From Nocardioides baekrokdamisoli (GTDB lineage: Bacteria; Actinomycetota; Actinomycetes; Propionibacteriales; Nocardioidaceae): a stretch of 64,000 nt of DNA. The translations under genes and the position numbers were made by a program. The stretch spans positions 1,240,001 to 1,304,000 of the forward strand of contig NZ_AP019307.1 of assembly GCF_003945325.1 (NCBI RefSeq), given 5' to 3'. Below the pieces are notes generated by a model that searched no databases, was not told where the DNA came from, and worked only from the letters and a program-made list of their open reading frames with translations. This document shows positions 8,343-16,440 of the stretch, piece by piece. The stretch's first letter is position 1; each line of letters starts with the position of its first letter.

Positions 8343-8981
8343 ATGCCGACTCCGACCTGGGAACGCCTCGATCCGGCGCGTCGCAACGCCGTGATCGCCG
8401 CGGCTGAGGACGAGTTCGCCGAGCACGGGTTCTCCAGCGGGAGCCTGAACGCGATCGCCCGCAACGCCGGAGTCGCGAAGGGCAGCTTGTTCCAATACTT
8501 CACCGACAAGGCCGACCTCTACGCCTACATGGCTGAGCGTGCCTCCACCCGCGTACGCGACGCAATGGCCGAACACATCGCGTCCGCCGACTGGGCTGGC
8601 GACTACTGGGGGGCGATGACCGACCTGCTCGTCCACTGGCAGGCCTACTTCTTCACTCACCCGCTCGAGCGGGCTTTCACCGAGGCAGTCAACCTCGAGT
8701 CCGAGCGCGCCGCTCGGCCTGCAATCCGACGGGCGGTCAACGACTTCTACATCGACTCGTTGCGCCCGCTGCTGACCCTGGGACAGGATCTCGGCGTGGT
8801 CGGTCGGGACACCGACATCGAGGCCGTCCTGGCCCTCCTTCTGATGGTCCTCCCGCAGGCCGCGTTGGCGCCCCACAACGCTTACCTCGACCCGCTGCTG
8901 GGTCTGGGCGACGCGGATCCAACGGTCCGCCGTCAGGGCATCGACCGGATCATCGCCCTGCTGCGGGCGATGGCCGCCTGA
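8343..8981 (+). CDS. TetR family transcriptional regulator
   Basis: 212 aa. The helix-turn-helix region (about residues 12-55) contains NAIARNAGVAKGSLFQYF, a clear TetR recognition helix, followed by a helical effector domain rich in Trp and Tyr (DWAGDYWGAM), suggesting a hydrophobic ligand pocket. GGAGG lies seven bases before the ATG. It is divergent from the monooxygenase-hydrolase operon, with two near-identical palindromes in the gap, so it most likely represses that operon and itself. It ends immediately before the convergent hydrolase gene with no intergenic base. Confidence 0.88.
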   Translation: MPTPTWERLDPARRNAVIAAAEDEFAEHGFSSGSLNAIARNAGVAKGSLFQYFTDKADLYAYMAERASTRVRDAMAEHIASADWAGDYWGAMTDLLVHWQAYFFTHPLERAFTEAVNLESERAARPAIRRAVNDFYIDSLRPLLTLGQDLGVVGRDTDIEAVLALLLMVLPQAALAPHNAYLDPLLGLGDADPTVRRQGIDRIIALLRAMAA

Positions 8982-10061
8982 TCAGTCGTGCGCGGCAAGG
9001 AAGGCCGCGACCGCCGGCCAGGACTGCGTACGCGCTCCGGCCGAGGCGATCAGACCCAGGTGGCTGAGCCCGTCGACCGCGACGTACTCCGCCGAAGCTG
9101 CCTTCGGGAAAGCGCGTACGCCGGCCTCGACGCACGGACCGGCCACGATCGCATCGGTCTTCGAGCCCACGAACAGCAACGGCACCCGCAGGCGGTCGGT
9201 GCGCACGGTGACGCCCTTGCCGAGGTCGAGTACGCCCCGGGCGATCTCGTTGCGGACGACGATCCGGGTGTGCAGCTGGTGATAGAACCGGCCCGGGTAG
9301 CCGGGCATGTCCGACATGAAGGCATCGATCGCGCCTGAGCGCGCCAGCGCCTCCCGATCGCCGAGGTTCTTCAGCAGGAACCACGGCTTCTTGAGTTCGC
9401 GCGTCGGCGCCATCCCTCGGTAGAGCGCCTGCACGAGGACTGCCGGGACGCCGCCCAGCAGACCGGTGCCGGCCGTCATCACGGTGCTGCCGAGCCGGTC
9501 GTCGAGCCAGCGCAACGGCGCCGCAGCCGGGTTGAATGCGTAGTCGATCGGTGCGCCCAGGGCGACGACCGACGCGATCAGGAGCGTCGGCTCGGAGGCC
9601 GCGGTCAGCAGGGCCATCTGGCCGCCCAGCGACCAACCGGCAAGGTGGACGTCGCTGCCGTCGTGACGAGCGGAGATCGCCCGGATCGCGCTCGGAATGA
9701 TCTCCTGAAGCCAGTCCTCGTACCCCATCGCGCGATCGGCGAACCGGATCGCGCCGTAGGAGATGACGTACGTCGGGCGGCCCGGCGTACCGCTCTCGAA
9801 GCCGGTCAGGTGCGCCACCATGCTCTGCTCGGGGCGCAGGTCCCAGCATCGCGCCGGGACGGCCAACGGGGTCACCAGCAGCACCGGCTTGCCGGTCTGA
9901 ACTGCGGACGGTGCGAACTGCCTCAACAACGCGTGCGGCTCGTCGTACACGGTCTCCGACGGGGTCGGCTGACTGTCGTCGACGCCGCCGCCCCACCAGG
10001 ACACGTCCCAGGCATTGCGCGCGGTCTGGGCCGCGGCCCGGGTCCTGGTCAGGATCTGCAT
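8982..10061 (-). CDS. alpha/beta hydrolase of the PHA-synthase-like type
   Basis: 359 aa. The nucleophile elbow GWSLGG gives Ser144. The preceding VLLVTPLAVPARCWDL and the later LLFVGSKTDAIV and SHLGLI segments follow the layout of polyhydroxyalkanoate synthase-like proteins, but the nucleophile is Ser rather than the Cys of true PHA synthases, so an acyl hydrolase or acyltransferase is more likely. No signal peptide is seen. It is convergent with the TetR gene, sharing no spacer. Its promoter must lie in the short gap before the OsmC gene. Confidence 0.7.
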   Translation of the reverse strand: MQILTRTRAAAQTARNAWDVSWWGGGVDDSQPTPSETVYDEPHALLRQFAPSAVQTGKPVLLVTPLAVPARCWDLRPEQSMVAHLTGFESGTPGRPTYVISYGAIRFADRAMGYEDWLQEIIPSAIRAISARHDGSDVHLAGWSLGGQMALLTAASEPTLLIASVVALGAPIDYAFNPAAAPLRWLDDRLGSTVMTAGTGLLGGVPAVLVQALYRGMAPTRELKKPWFLLKNLGDREALARSGAIDAFMSDMPGYPGRFYHQLHTRIVVRNEIARGVLDLGKGVTVRTDRLRVPLLFVGSKTDAIVAGPCVEAGVRAFPKAASAEYVAVDGLSHLGLIASAGARTQSWPAVAAFLAAHD

Positions 10062-10101
10062 GACAGCAGGCTAGGTACGGGCTGTCCCGGCGACCCAAAC
10101 G

Positions 10102-10605
10102 TCAGGGTGTGGTCTCGACCACGATCCGGGGCGGGGTGGCCAGGCTCTGGCCGACGACGCAGTAGCGCTCGGTCATCCGCGCCAGACGATCCGCCGTTGT
10201 CTCATCCACGCCCTCGACCCGGATCGTGACGACGACGTCCTGCACCCCGACCGGCGCTTCCCGGTCGACGCCGAGGGTGCCGCGAATGTCGAAGTACCCG
10301 GTCGCCGAGACGCGTATGTCCCCCAACCGAACGTCCAGCGCGGTGGCAACGCTGCGCAGAGTCACCCCCGCGCAGGCAGCGATGGCCTCCAGCAACATGT
10401 CACCGGAGCAGGCATCGTCGGTACGCCCGCCGGCCGCGGCGTGCAGGCCTGCTCGTACGGGCCCGGCGAAGCCGTCGATGGTGCAGGTGATCGGCTCGTC
10501 CCGGAAATCGCCGTGCGCCCGAAGCGGTATCCGGGCCGTCTCGGGGTCGGCCCGGTACTGCTCCTTCAGCGGCGCTTGCCGCGCCCGCAACTCCGCCGCA
10601 TCCAT
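10102..10605 (-). CDS. OsmC family protein (organic peroxide / redox protein)
   Basis: 167 aa from the MDAAELRARQ start; upstream in-frame sequence lacks coding character. The two conserved OsmC/Ohr cysteines are Cys78 (AACAG) and Cys149 (ERYCVV), the thiol pair that reduces organic hydroperoxides. The sheet-helix-sheet layout and length fit. It is a cytosolic dimer in known relatives. No regulator of the OhrR type is adjacent, so the induction signal cannot be told from the window. Confidence 0.85.
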   Translation of the reverse strand: MDAAELRARQAPLKEQYRADPETARIPLRAHGDFRDEPITCTIDGFAGPVRAGLHAAAGGRTDDACSGDMLLEAIAACAGVTLRSVATALDVRLGDIRVSATGYFDIRGTLGVDREAPVGVQDVVVTIRVEGVDETTADRLARMTERYCVVGQSLATPPRIVVETTP

Positions 10606-10643
10606 GCGCCCACTATCCGGGGCCACGGACCGGCCGACAAGGG

Positions 10644-11069
10644 TCAGGCGGCCTCGAGAGCAGCCTTGATCCGTTGGACGTTCTCGGCGCTCTGCTTGCG
10701 GAACCTGCGCTCGAACAACGGGAACATCAACCGCATCGCGCCGTGTGGTTGGGCGTAGAAGGCCACATCCAGACGGGTGGTGTCGGCGTCGGCGGGACCG
10801 CACGTGAACGTGACGGTCACCTCCAACGGCCCGTCGTTGTGGTTGGTCATGTGGTTCGGGCGGTCGTACTCGGTGGTCTCCACCTCGATCACCGGACTGC
10901 CCTTCCACTGCGCGCGCCAACGACTGCCGACGCCGATGGGACCGTCGCTGAGCTTCTCGACGGACTTGATCTCGGGATTCCATTCCCGCTCGTTCTCGCG
11001 CTCAGCGACGTAGTCGAACACGCGCTCGCGAGGTGCGGCGATCACCGCGGAATTCACGAACAGAGTCAT
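10644..11069 (-). CDS. SRPBCC family protein
   Basis: 141 aa from MTLFVNSAVIAAPRERVFDY. The start motif 'APRERVFDYVAERENEREW' is the usual first helix of the START-like/polyketide-cyclase fold, followed by a beta sheet and a long Arg-rich C-terminal helix. It is likely a soluble ligand-binding protein. It lies in a same-strand run with pdxH upstream and osmC downstream, with gaps of 31 and 38 bases that leave room for co-transcription. A function beyond hydrophobic-ligand binding cannot be given. Confidence 0.75.
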   Translation of the reverse strand: MTLFVNSAVIAAPRERVFDYVAERENEREWNPEIKSVEKLSDGPIGVGSRWRAQWKGSPVIEVETTEYDRPNHMTNHNDGPLEVTVTFTCGPADADTTRLDVAFYAQPHGAMRLMFPLFERRFRKQSAENVQRIKAALEAA

Positions 11070-11100
11070 ACCACCGGCGTACGCCTGCGCCGGTCGTTCG

Positions 11101-11742
11101 TCAAGGGGCAAGTCGCAGCGTGCGCCACCCGTCGCCCTCGCGTACGTAGACCAGCCGGTCGTGCATCCGCGAAGACCTCCCCTGCCAGAACTCGATCGTC
11201 TCCGGGCGTACGCGGTAGCCGCCCCACTCCGGAGGCACAGTGACCTCGGCGCCACCGAACATGTCCTCGGCCTCCCGGTACGCGGCTTCGAGTTCGTCGC
11301 GACCGGTCACCGGCCGCGACTGGTGTGACGCCCAGGCGCCGAGTTGGGAGCTCCGCGGGCGAGTGGCGAAGTACGCAGCCACCTCGGCGTCGGTGAGCGT
11401 CTCGACCGTCCCCTCGATTCGTACCTGTCGCTCCAACGGATGCCACGGGAAGAGCAGCGCTGCCCGGGGGTTGGCCGCCAGGTCCTCCCCCTTGCGGGAG
11501 GCGAGATTGGTGAAGAACACGAAGCCCTCGTCACTGACGCCCTTGAGCAGCACCATCCGCGCGCTGGGCTGCCCGTCGGCCGAGGTGGTGGCCACGACCA
11601 TCGCGTTCGGTTCCAGCAGTGCGGCCGCCTCCGCGTACCACCGGTCGAACAATTCGAGCGGTGAGGCCGTGAGATCTTCCTCGCTCAGACCCGCCCGGGT
11701 GTACTCCCTGCGCGCAGCGGCCAGGGTCTCACCGGTCTCCAT
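11101..11742 (-). CDS. pdxH: pyridoxamine 5'-phosphate oxidase
   Basis: 213 aa, the usual PdxH length. The FMN-binding split-barrel is recognisable: ARMVLLKGVSDEGFVFFTN, RKGEDLAANP, ALLFPWHPLERQVRIEG, the SHQSRPV loop and the C-terminal PEWGGYRVRPETIEFWQG / RMHDRLVY. These are the PdxH signature and substrate-contact regions. It oxidises pyridoxamine or pyridoxine 5'-phosphate to pyridoxal 5'-phosphate, the cofactor used by the serC and aminotransferase products elsewhere in this window. It is divergent from citrate synthase across a 78-bp gap that must hold both promoters. Confidence 0.95.
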   Translation of the reverse strand: METGETLAAARREYTRAGLSEEDLTASPLELFDRWYAEAAALLEPNAMVVATTSADGQPSARMVLLKGVSDEGFVFFTNLASRKGEDLAANPRAALLFPWHPLERQVRIEGTVETLTDAEVAAYFATRPRSSQLGAWASHQSRPVTGRDELEAAYREAEDMFGGAEVTVPPEWGGYRVRPETIEFWQGRSSRMHDRLVYVREGDGWRTLRLAP

Positions 11743-11820
11743 GCTGGCCAGCGTAAGACGGCTACCCGTGAGTAGTGCAGAATCGACCCGACGACTTTTG
11801 CACACCCAAGGAGGAGCGTC

Positions 11821-12924
11821 ATGGTGGAGGTTCATCACGGCCTCGAAGGAATCGTTGCTTTCGAGACGACGATCGCCGAGCCGGACAAGGAAGGCTCTGC
11901 GCTCCGCTACCGCGGTGTGGACATCGAGGAGCTCGCGGGACGCGTCCCGTTCGAGAACGTCTGGGGTCTGCTCATCGACGGTTCGTACACTCCCGGCCTG
12001 CCGCCGGCCGAGGCGTACAGCCTGCCGGTGCACACCGGCAACGTACGCGTCGACCTGCAGTCCGCGATCGCGATGCTGGCTCCGGCCTTCGGCTTCAAGC
12101 AGACCTACGACAGCACCCCGGAGGAGGTCCGCGAGGACCTCGCCCGCGCCGCCGTGATGGTGCTCTCGTACGCCGGGCAGTCGGCCCGTGACATCCACGA
12201 GCCGGTCGTCCCGCAGCGCGAGGTCGACAAGGGCACGACGCTGGCGGAGAAGTTCCTGATCCGTTGGCGGGGCGAGGCCGACCCGAAGCACGTCAAGGCC
12301 ATCGACGCGTACTGGTCCTCGGCCGCCGAGCACGGCATGAACGCCTCCACCTTCACCGCCCGCACGATCACCTCCACGGGTGCCGACGTCGCGGCCGCTC
12401 TCTCCGGCGCCATCGGCGCCATGTCCGGCCCGCTGCACGGCGGTGCCCCGTCGCGAGTCCTCGGCATGATCGAGGACGTCGAGAAGTCGGGCGACGCCGA
12501 GGCGTACGTCAAGAAGCTTCTCGACGACGGCGAGCGCCTGATGGGCTTCGGCCACCGTGTCTACCGCGCCCAGGACCCGCGTGCCCGCGTGCTGCGGCGT
12601 ACGGCCAAGGAGCTCGGCGCTGCCCGCTACGAGGTCGCCGAGGCGCTGGAGCAGGCCGCGCTGAAGGAACTGCGTGAGCGTCGTCCGGACCGCGTCCTGG
12701 AGACCAACGTCGAGTTCTGGGCGGCCATCGTCCTGGACTTCGCCGAGGTCCCGGCGCACATGTTCACCTCGATGTTCACCTGCGCGCGCACCGGTGGCTG
12801 GTCCGCGCACATCCTCGAGCAGGTCAAGACCGGTCGCCTGATCCGCCCGTCGGCGGTGTACGTCGGCCCGTCGACCCGGCCGGCCGACTCGATCGACGGC
12901 TGGGACGCCAACTGGGGCAAGTGA
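11821..12924 (+). CDS. citrate synthase 2
   Basis: 367 aa, the length of the short actinobacterial citrate synthase 2. The oxaloacetate/acetyl-CoA residues His206 (GPLHGG) and His245 (GFGHRVYR) are present. The third catalytic residue, normally Asp in NVDF/NVDA, is Glu298 here (NVEFW). It condenses acetyl-CoA and oxaloacetate to citrate in the TCA cycle; a 2-methylcitrate role is possible because no prp genes are nearby to decide. GGAGG is seen upstream of the ATG. A strong hairpin follows the stop. Confidence 0.9.
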   Translation: MVEVHHGLEGIVAFETTIAEPDKEGSALRYRGVDIEELAGRVPFENVWGLLIDGSYTPGLPPAEAYSLPVHTGNVRVDLQSAIAMLAPAFGFKQTYDSTPEEVREDLARAAVMVLSYAGQSARDIHEPVVPQREVDKGTTLAEKFLIRWRGEADPKHVKAIDAYWSSAAEHGMNASTFTARTITSTGADVAAALSGAIGAMSGPLHGGAPSRVLGMIEDVEKSGDAEAYVKKLLDDGERLMGFGHRVYRAQDPRARVLRRTAKELGAARYEVAEALEQAALKELRERRPDRVLETNVEFWAAIVLDFAEVPAHMFTSMFTCARTGGWSAHILEQVKTGRLIRPSAVYVGPSTRPADSIDGWDANWGK

Positions 12925-12929
12925 CCCAC

Positions 12930-12977
12930 GAAATGAAGGGGCCCGACCGCCGAGTGGTGGTCGGGCCCCTTCATTTC
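12930..12977. terminator. strong bidirectional hairpin terminator
   Basis: A perfect 19-bp stem (12930-12948 with 12959-12977), extendable towards a GAGT tetraloop by three more pairs including one G-T. It is GC-rich in the middle and AT-rich at both ends (GAAATGAAGG / CCTTCATTTC). It lies between convergent genes, five bases after the citrate synthase stop and seven before the stop of the lipoprotein gene, so it can end transcription from both sides. Confidence 0.9.
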
Positions 12978-12984
12978 TGTCTGC

Positions 12985-13677
12985 CTAACGCAGAGTGCTC
13001 ACATCGATGGCGCCCGCGGGAGCGGCCACGCTGACGGGCTGGTTGAGGTCAGTCAACGTGAACGTGTTGCCTCCACCGATGATGCCCACCACGGTGTGCG
13101 GAGGCGTCGCCGTCACGTCGATCTCACCCTTCTTACCACCATCGACCGCGCTGAGCCGGACCACCGATTGGCCGCCCACAACGCCGGTACCGAGAACACC
13201 CGTTGCACGTGGACGATCCTTCGCCGTCGCATTCTTGCTCAGGAGTTCGAGCAACTGGCAGCCCTCCTGGATCTGGGACGAGTCCGCGCTCGGGAACCCG
13301 GTCAGCCATTTGCCCGCGAAGAGCGTCGCGGCAGCTGAGCCACCGATCGTGTTCCAGAAGGCCGCGCCGGCATTCATGTAGGCGACACCGCCGTCGACAA
13401 CGAACTGAACCGATGCGCCCTTCACCACCATCGTGCCGGTGCAATGCTTCGCATCGCTGATCTTCACATCCATCTTCACGGTCTTCCCAGAGCGGACAAT
13501 GGTCGCCTGGACCCGGGCGGTCTTCACAGCACGGAGACCGGCGAATCCGTCAGTCGCGATCGTCGCCGGCGCCGTTTTGGAATACGCGATCGCAGGGTCG
13601 GGAGCCGCGGCCTGGCCGCCTCCGCAAGCGGTCAGAGCGAGTGAAGCGGCGACAAGGGTCCCAAGAGCGATGCGCAT
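12985..13677 (-). CDS. secreted lipoprotein, LppX/LprG-like fold possible
   Basis: 230 aa. A lipoprotein signal peptide ends in LTAC, with Cys18 as the lipidation site. The mature protein is beta-rich with no catalytic motif: alternating hydrophobic strands (TARVQATIVRSGKTVKMDVKI, GASVQFVVDGGVAYM) and a C-terminal PHTVVGIIGGGNTFTLTDLNQPV. This resembles the LolA/LppX_LprAFG type of lipid-carrying lipoproteins, but that is a pattern judgement only. Two cysteines (near 58 and 140) could form a disulfide outside the membrane. The gene is monocistronic and convergent with citrate synthase. Confidence 0.7.
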   Translation of the reverse strand: MRIALGTLVAASLALTACGGGQAAAPDPAIAYSKTAPATIATDGFAGLRAVKTARVQATIVRSGKTVKMDVKISDAKHCTGTMVVKGASVQFVVDGGVAYMNAGAAFWNTIGGSAAATLFAGKWLTGFPSADSSQIQEGCQLLELLSKNATAKDRPRATGVLGTGVVGGQSVVRLSAVDGGKKGEIDVTATPPHTVVGIIGGGNTFTLTDLNQPVSVAAPAGAIDVSTLR

Positions 13678-13726
13678 GCCGAAAATGTTGTCAGATGGAC
13701 GGGCCGTCCGCTCGGATTCGGTGGCT

Positions 13727-14233
13727 TCACATGGCGAGGCGCTTCGCGAAGCACCGCACCAGTTCGGCCTCCGCGTAGTGCCCGAACGGTGCGACCTCGA
13801 CGTACCCGGACGACAGATAGAGGGCGATCGCCTCCGGCTGAAGGGACCCGGTCGACAGCACCATCACCTCATGACCCGCCGCGACTGCTGTCGACTCCAG
13901 GTGCGCCAGCATCGTCCGGGCATGGCCCTGACGCGCAGCTTCAGGGACGACGTACATCCGCTTGATCTCGGCGGTGTTGTCCGACCCGAGACGCTCGACT
14001 CCCTCGGCACGCCAGGCTCCGGTCGCGACCGGAGCATCGGCGAGATAGCCGACGAAGAAGGCCCCGGCGGGTGGGGTGAACATCGAGGGGTCCATGGTGT
14101 CGTCGTCGGCGCCGCCGTACCGCTCGACGTACACCTGCTGGACGCGCGCAATCAGGGCCTGCGCGTCACCATGGGTGTACGCGACCTCCCGGATCTCCAG
14201 TTCAGCGAGCAAGCGGGGCTCCGCAACCCTCAC
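13727..14233 (-). CDS. GNAT family N-acetyltransferase
   Basis: 168 aa from a GTG preceded by GAGGA; the longer reading with an ATG at 14314 runs antisense-style through the zinc-ribbon gene and is rejected. The acetyl-CoA loop RQGHARTML follows the strand EIKRMYVVPEAA, the standard GNAT motif A, and the C-terminal ALYLSSGYVEVAPFGHY is motif B. It would transfer an acetyl group to a small amine or protein. It overlaps the 3' end of the upstream gene by 32 bases. The substrate is unknown. Confidence 0.85.
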   Translation of the reverse strand: MRVAEPRLLAELEIREVAYTHGDAQALIARVQQVYVERYGGADDDTMDPSMFTPPAGAFFVGYLADAPVATGAWRAEGVERLGSDNTAEIKRMYVVPEAARQGHARTMLAHLESTAVAAGHEVMVLSTGSLQPEAIALYLSSGYVEVAPFGHYAEAELVRCFAKRLAM

Positions 14234-14582
14234 AGGTCCTCGCGCCGGGCTCGTTGAGCAGACCGCAGGCAGGACACGTACCGCTGCCGGTGTCGCGGAC
14301 AGACACATCCTCACGTCCGATGGTCGAGGTGAAGCAACTGAACCCGATGAGCATTCCGATCGCTCCCCCGCCGATCAGCACAAAGCCGGTGAAGCTGTTC
14401 CCCGAGTTGGTGGCGTCGTTCATCTGCTGAGTGAAGTCCGACGGCGTCACCGGAGTGCTGCTGAGCTGGCCGATTCCGTACGCCACCGCCCCGATGCTGA
14501 GCAGGACGAGCACGCTTCCGATCACCCGCAGCCCCGATCGGCGGTTGGCCTTCTCGTCGATCTGCTTCGGCGGAATGGCCAT
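14202..14582 (-). CDS. membrane protein with C-terminal zinc ribbon
   Basis: 126 aa. Two hydrophobic helices (about residues 19-40 and 66-84) are followed by a zinc ribbon with Cys103, Cys106, Cys117 and Cys120 (CPAC-N10-CEGC). The short N-terminus is Lys/Arg-rich. Membrane-plus-ribbon proteins of this kind are common in actinobacteria and have no assigned function. The GNAT gene starts inside its 3' end, implying translational coupling. It is divergent from serC across a 47-bp gap. Confidence 0.75.
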   Translation of the reverse strand: MAIPPKQIDEKANRRSGLRVIGSVLVLLSIGAVAYGIGQLSSTPVTPSDFTQQMNDATNSGNSFTGFVLIGGGAIGMLIGFSCFTSTIGREDVSVRDTGSGTCPACGLLNEPGARTCEGCGAPLAR

Positions 14583-14629
14583 CTGGACTCCTCATCGGTG
14601 TCGGTCGGTCCGACTGGGACAATCTACGC

Positions 14630-15736
14630 ATGCCGCTGAAGATTCCCGCTGACCTGCTGCCGGCCGACGGACGATTCGGCTCGGGCCCGTCCAAGGTACC
14701 CAATGGCAGGCTCGAAGCCCTCGCGGCCAGCGGGCACACCCTGATGGGCACCTCGCACCGGCAGGCTCCGGTCAAGGATCTGGTGCAGCGCGTACGCACC
14801 GGCCTGTCGGACCTGTTCAGCCTGCCCGACGGGTACGAGGTCGTCCTCGGCAACGGCGGCTCGATCGCCTTCTTCGACCTCGCCACCTACGCGCTGATCC
14901 GCGAACGCTCCCAGCACGCGGTGTTCGGCGGGTTCGGCGCCAAGTTCGCCGCGGCCGCGCAGGCCGCTCCCTGGCTGAAGCCGCCGACCGTCCTCAGCGC
15001 CCAGAACGGAACGCGGGTCCTCCCCCGCGACGAGACCGGCATCGACGTGTACGCCTGGACCCACAACGAGACCTCGACCGGTGTGATGGCATCGGTCCAA
15101 CGCGTTCCTGGCGACGGCCTGATGGTCGTGGATGCCACCTCGGCGGCGGGCGGTCTCGCCGTCGACATCAGCCAGACCGATGTCTACTACTTCGCACCGC
15201 AGAAGTCGTTCGCCTCGGATGGCGGACTCTGGATCGCGATCATGTCTCCGCAGGCGATCGCACGCGCCGAGGAGATCACCGCCAGCGGACGACACATCCC
15301 GGAGTTCTTCAATCTCACCGAGGCGATCAAGCAGTCGCGGCTCGGGCAGACCGTGAACACGCCGGCAGTCGCGACGCTCTTCCTCCTCGCCGAACAGTTG
15401 GACTGGATGAACGCCAACGGCGGCTTGGACGGGATGGTGGCCCGGTCGACGGCCTCGGCCACCCACCTCTATGAGTGGGCCGAGGCGTCGACGTACGCCA
15501 CCCCGTTCGTCACCGACCCGGAGTCGCGATCACTCGTCGTCGCCACCCTTGAGTTCGACGCCTCGATCGATCTCAAGGCGCTCCAGGGCACGCTGCGCGA
15601 CAACGGCATCGTCGACATCGGTGCGTACCGCGGCGTCGGCGCCAACCAACTCCGGGTCGGTGTCTACCCGGCGGTCGACCCGGACGACGTCCGGGCCCTC
15701 ACCGCCAGCATCGACTACGCGATCGCCAACCGCTAG
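14630..15736 (+). CDS. serC: phosphoserine aminotransferase
   Basis: 368 aa, the size of the actinobacterial SerC class. The PLP lysine is Lys192 in FAPQKSFASDGG. GSGPSKVP at the start, SHRQAPVKD, the WTHNETSTGV loop and DATSAAGG are the hallmark substrate and cofactor segments. It converts 3-phosphohydroxypyruvate and glutamate to phosphoserine and 2-oxoglutarate in serine synthesis, and may also act in vitamin B6 supply. It is transcribed alone, and its stop codon overlaps the stop of the convergent Hcp-like gene. Confidence 0.95.
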   Translation: MPLKIPADLLPADGRFGSGPSKVPNGRLEALAASGHTLMGTSHRQAPVKDLVQRVRTGLSDLFSLPDGYEVVLGNGGSIAFFDLATYALIRERSQHAVFGGFGAKFAAAAQAAPWLKPPTVLSAQNGTRVLPRDETGIDVYAWTHNETSTGVMASVQRVPGDGLMVVDATSAAGGLAVDISQTDVYYFAPQKSFASDGGLWIAIMSPQAIARAEEITASGRHIPEFFNLTEAIKQSRLGQTVNTPAVATLFLLAEQLDWMNANGGLDGMVARSTASATHLYEWAEASTYATPFVTDPESRSLVVATLEFDASIDLKALQGTLRDNGIVDIGAYRGVGANQLRVGVYPAVDPDDVRALTASIDYAIANR

Positions 15737-16329
15737 GCGACACCGCCCCAGGTGTCGGAGGCCGTGACGCCGCCCTGGGTCCACGTCCAGGCGATGTGCT
15801 GATAGGTGAAGGTGAAGGTCGTACCCACCTTGGAGTTCGCGACCCCGGTCAGCGTGTACGAACCGATGCCGGCGTTGGAGAGCTGGATCCGCAGGTAGTT
15901 CGTCTGGGCGCCTGTCGGCGACGGACGGTAGAACCAGAACTGACACGAGGTCAGCACTTCATTGGTGGTCAGCGACTGGATGAGTCGCACGGTCTGCGGG
16001 CCGGCGAGCATGCTGACCCGGATCTGGCTGTGCTGCAGCTGGCCGGTGGGCAGGCCCGACGCGGCATCGCGTGGCGACGTGAGTCCGTCCGAGATGGAGA
16101 CGACATTCCACTGGCCCACGTGTCCAGCGGCGGTGGCGTCGCCCTTGATCACGCCGGACTTCTGGCCGGTGCAGGTGCCGTAGATCGGCGAGCCGCCCGC
16201 GGGGACGACCTGCGGAATGGCTGCATGCGCTGCGCCCCCACGCAGGGCGAAGGCGAGTACGCACACGACGGTGATCGCGAGCGCGAGGACCGATCCGGTG
16301 CGGCGAGGTGTGGCGATGGATCCGAGCAT
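15733..16329 (-). CDS. exported Hcp-like (type VI secretion tube family) protein
   Basis: 198 aa with GGAGGG seven bases before the ATG. Residues 1-36 form a Sec signal peptide ending AHA. The mature part follows the Hcp pattern: GVIKGDATAAGH, VVSISDGLTSPRDAASG, a histidine-containing GQLQHSQIRV, QSLTTNEVLTSCQFWFYR, YLRIQLSNAGIGSYTL, then FTYQHIAWTW and GGVTASDTW at the end. In Proteobacteria Hcp hexamers build the T6SS tube. No other T6SS gene is present, and actinobacteria lack the system. Cys53 and Cys129 could form a disulfide after export. Function is unknown; the family call is by eye. Confidence 0.75.
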   Translation of the reverse strand: MLGSIATPRRTGSVLALAITVVCVLAFALRGGAAHAAIPQVVPAGGSPIYGTCTGQKSGVIKGDATAAGHVGQWNVVSISDGLTSPRDAASGLPTGQLQHSQIRVSMLAGPQTVRLIQSLTTNEVLTSCQFWFYRPSPTGAQTNYLRIQLSNAGIGSYTLTGVANSKVGTTFTFTYQHIAWTWTQGGVTASDTWGGVA

Positions 16330-16440
16330 GGTTTTCCCTCCAGGAAATCCTTCCGATGTCCCCCCATCACTCGCAATCCTTGCGCCTGCGACCCGCGTCC
16401 GACAATGGAGCAACCACTGCGGCAGGTCCATCATGAGGAC

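Noticed and set aside
11101..12810. A 569-codon minus-strand frame joining pdxH with sequence opposite citrate synthase
   Set aside because: The part beyond 11742 is antisense to citrate synthase; PdxH has a normal length from its own ATG.
15733..16329. Evidence for a type VI secretion system
   Set aside because: Only an Hcp-like protein is present, with a Sec signal peptide. No TssB, TssC, VgrG or ClpV gene lies in the window.
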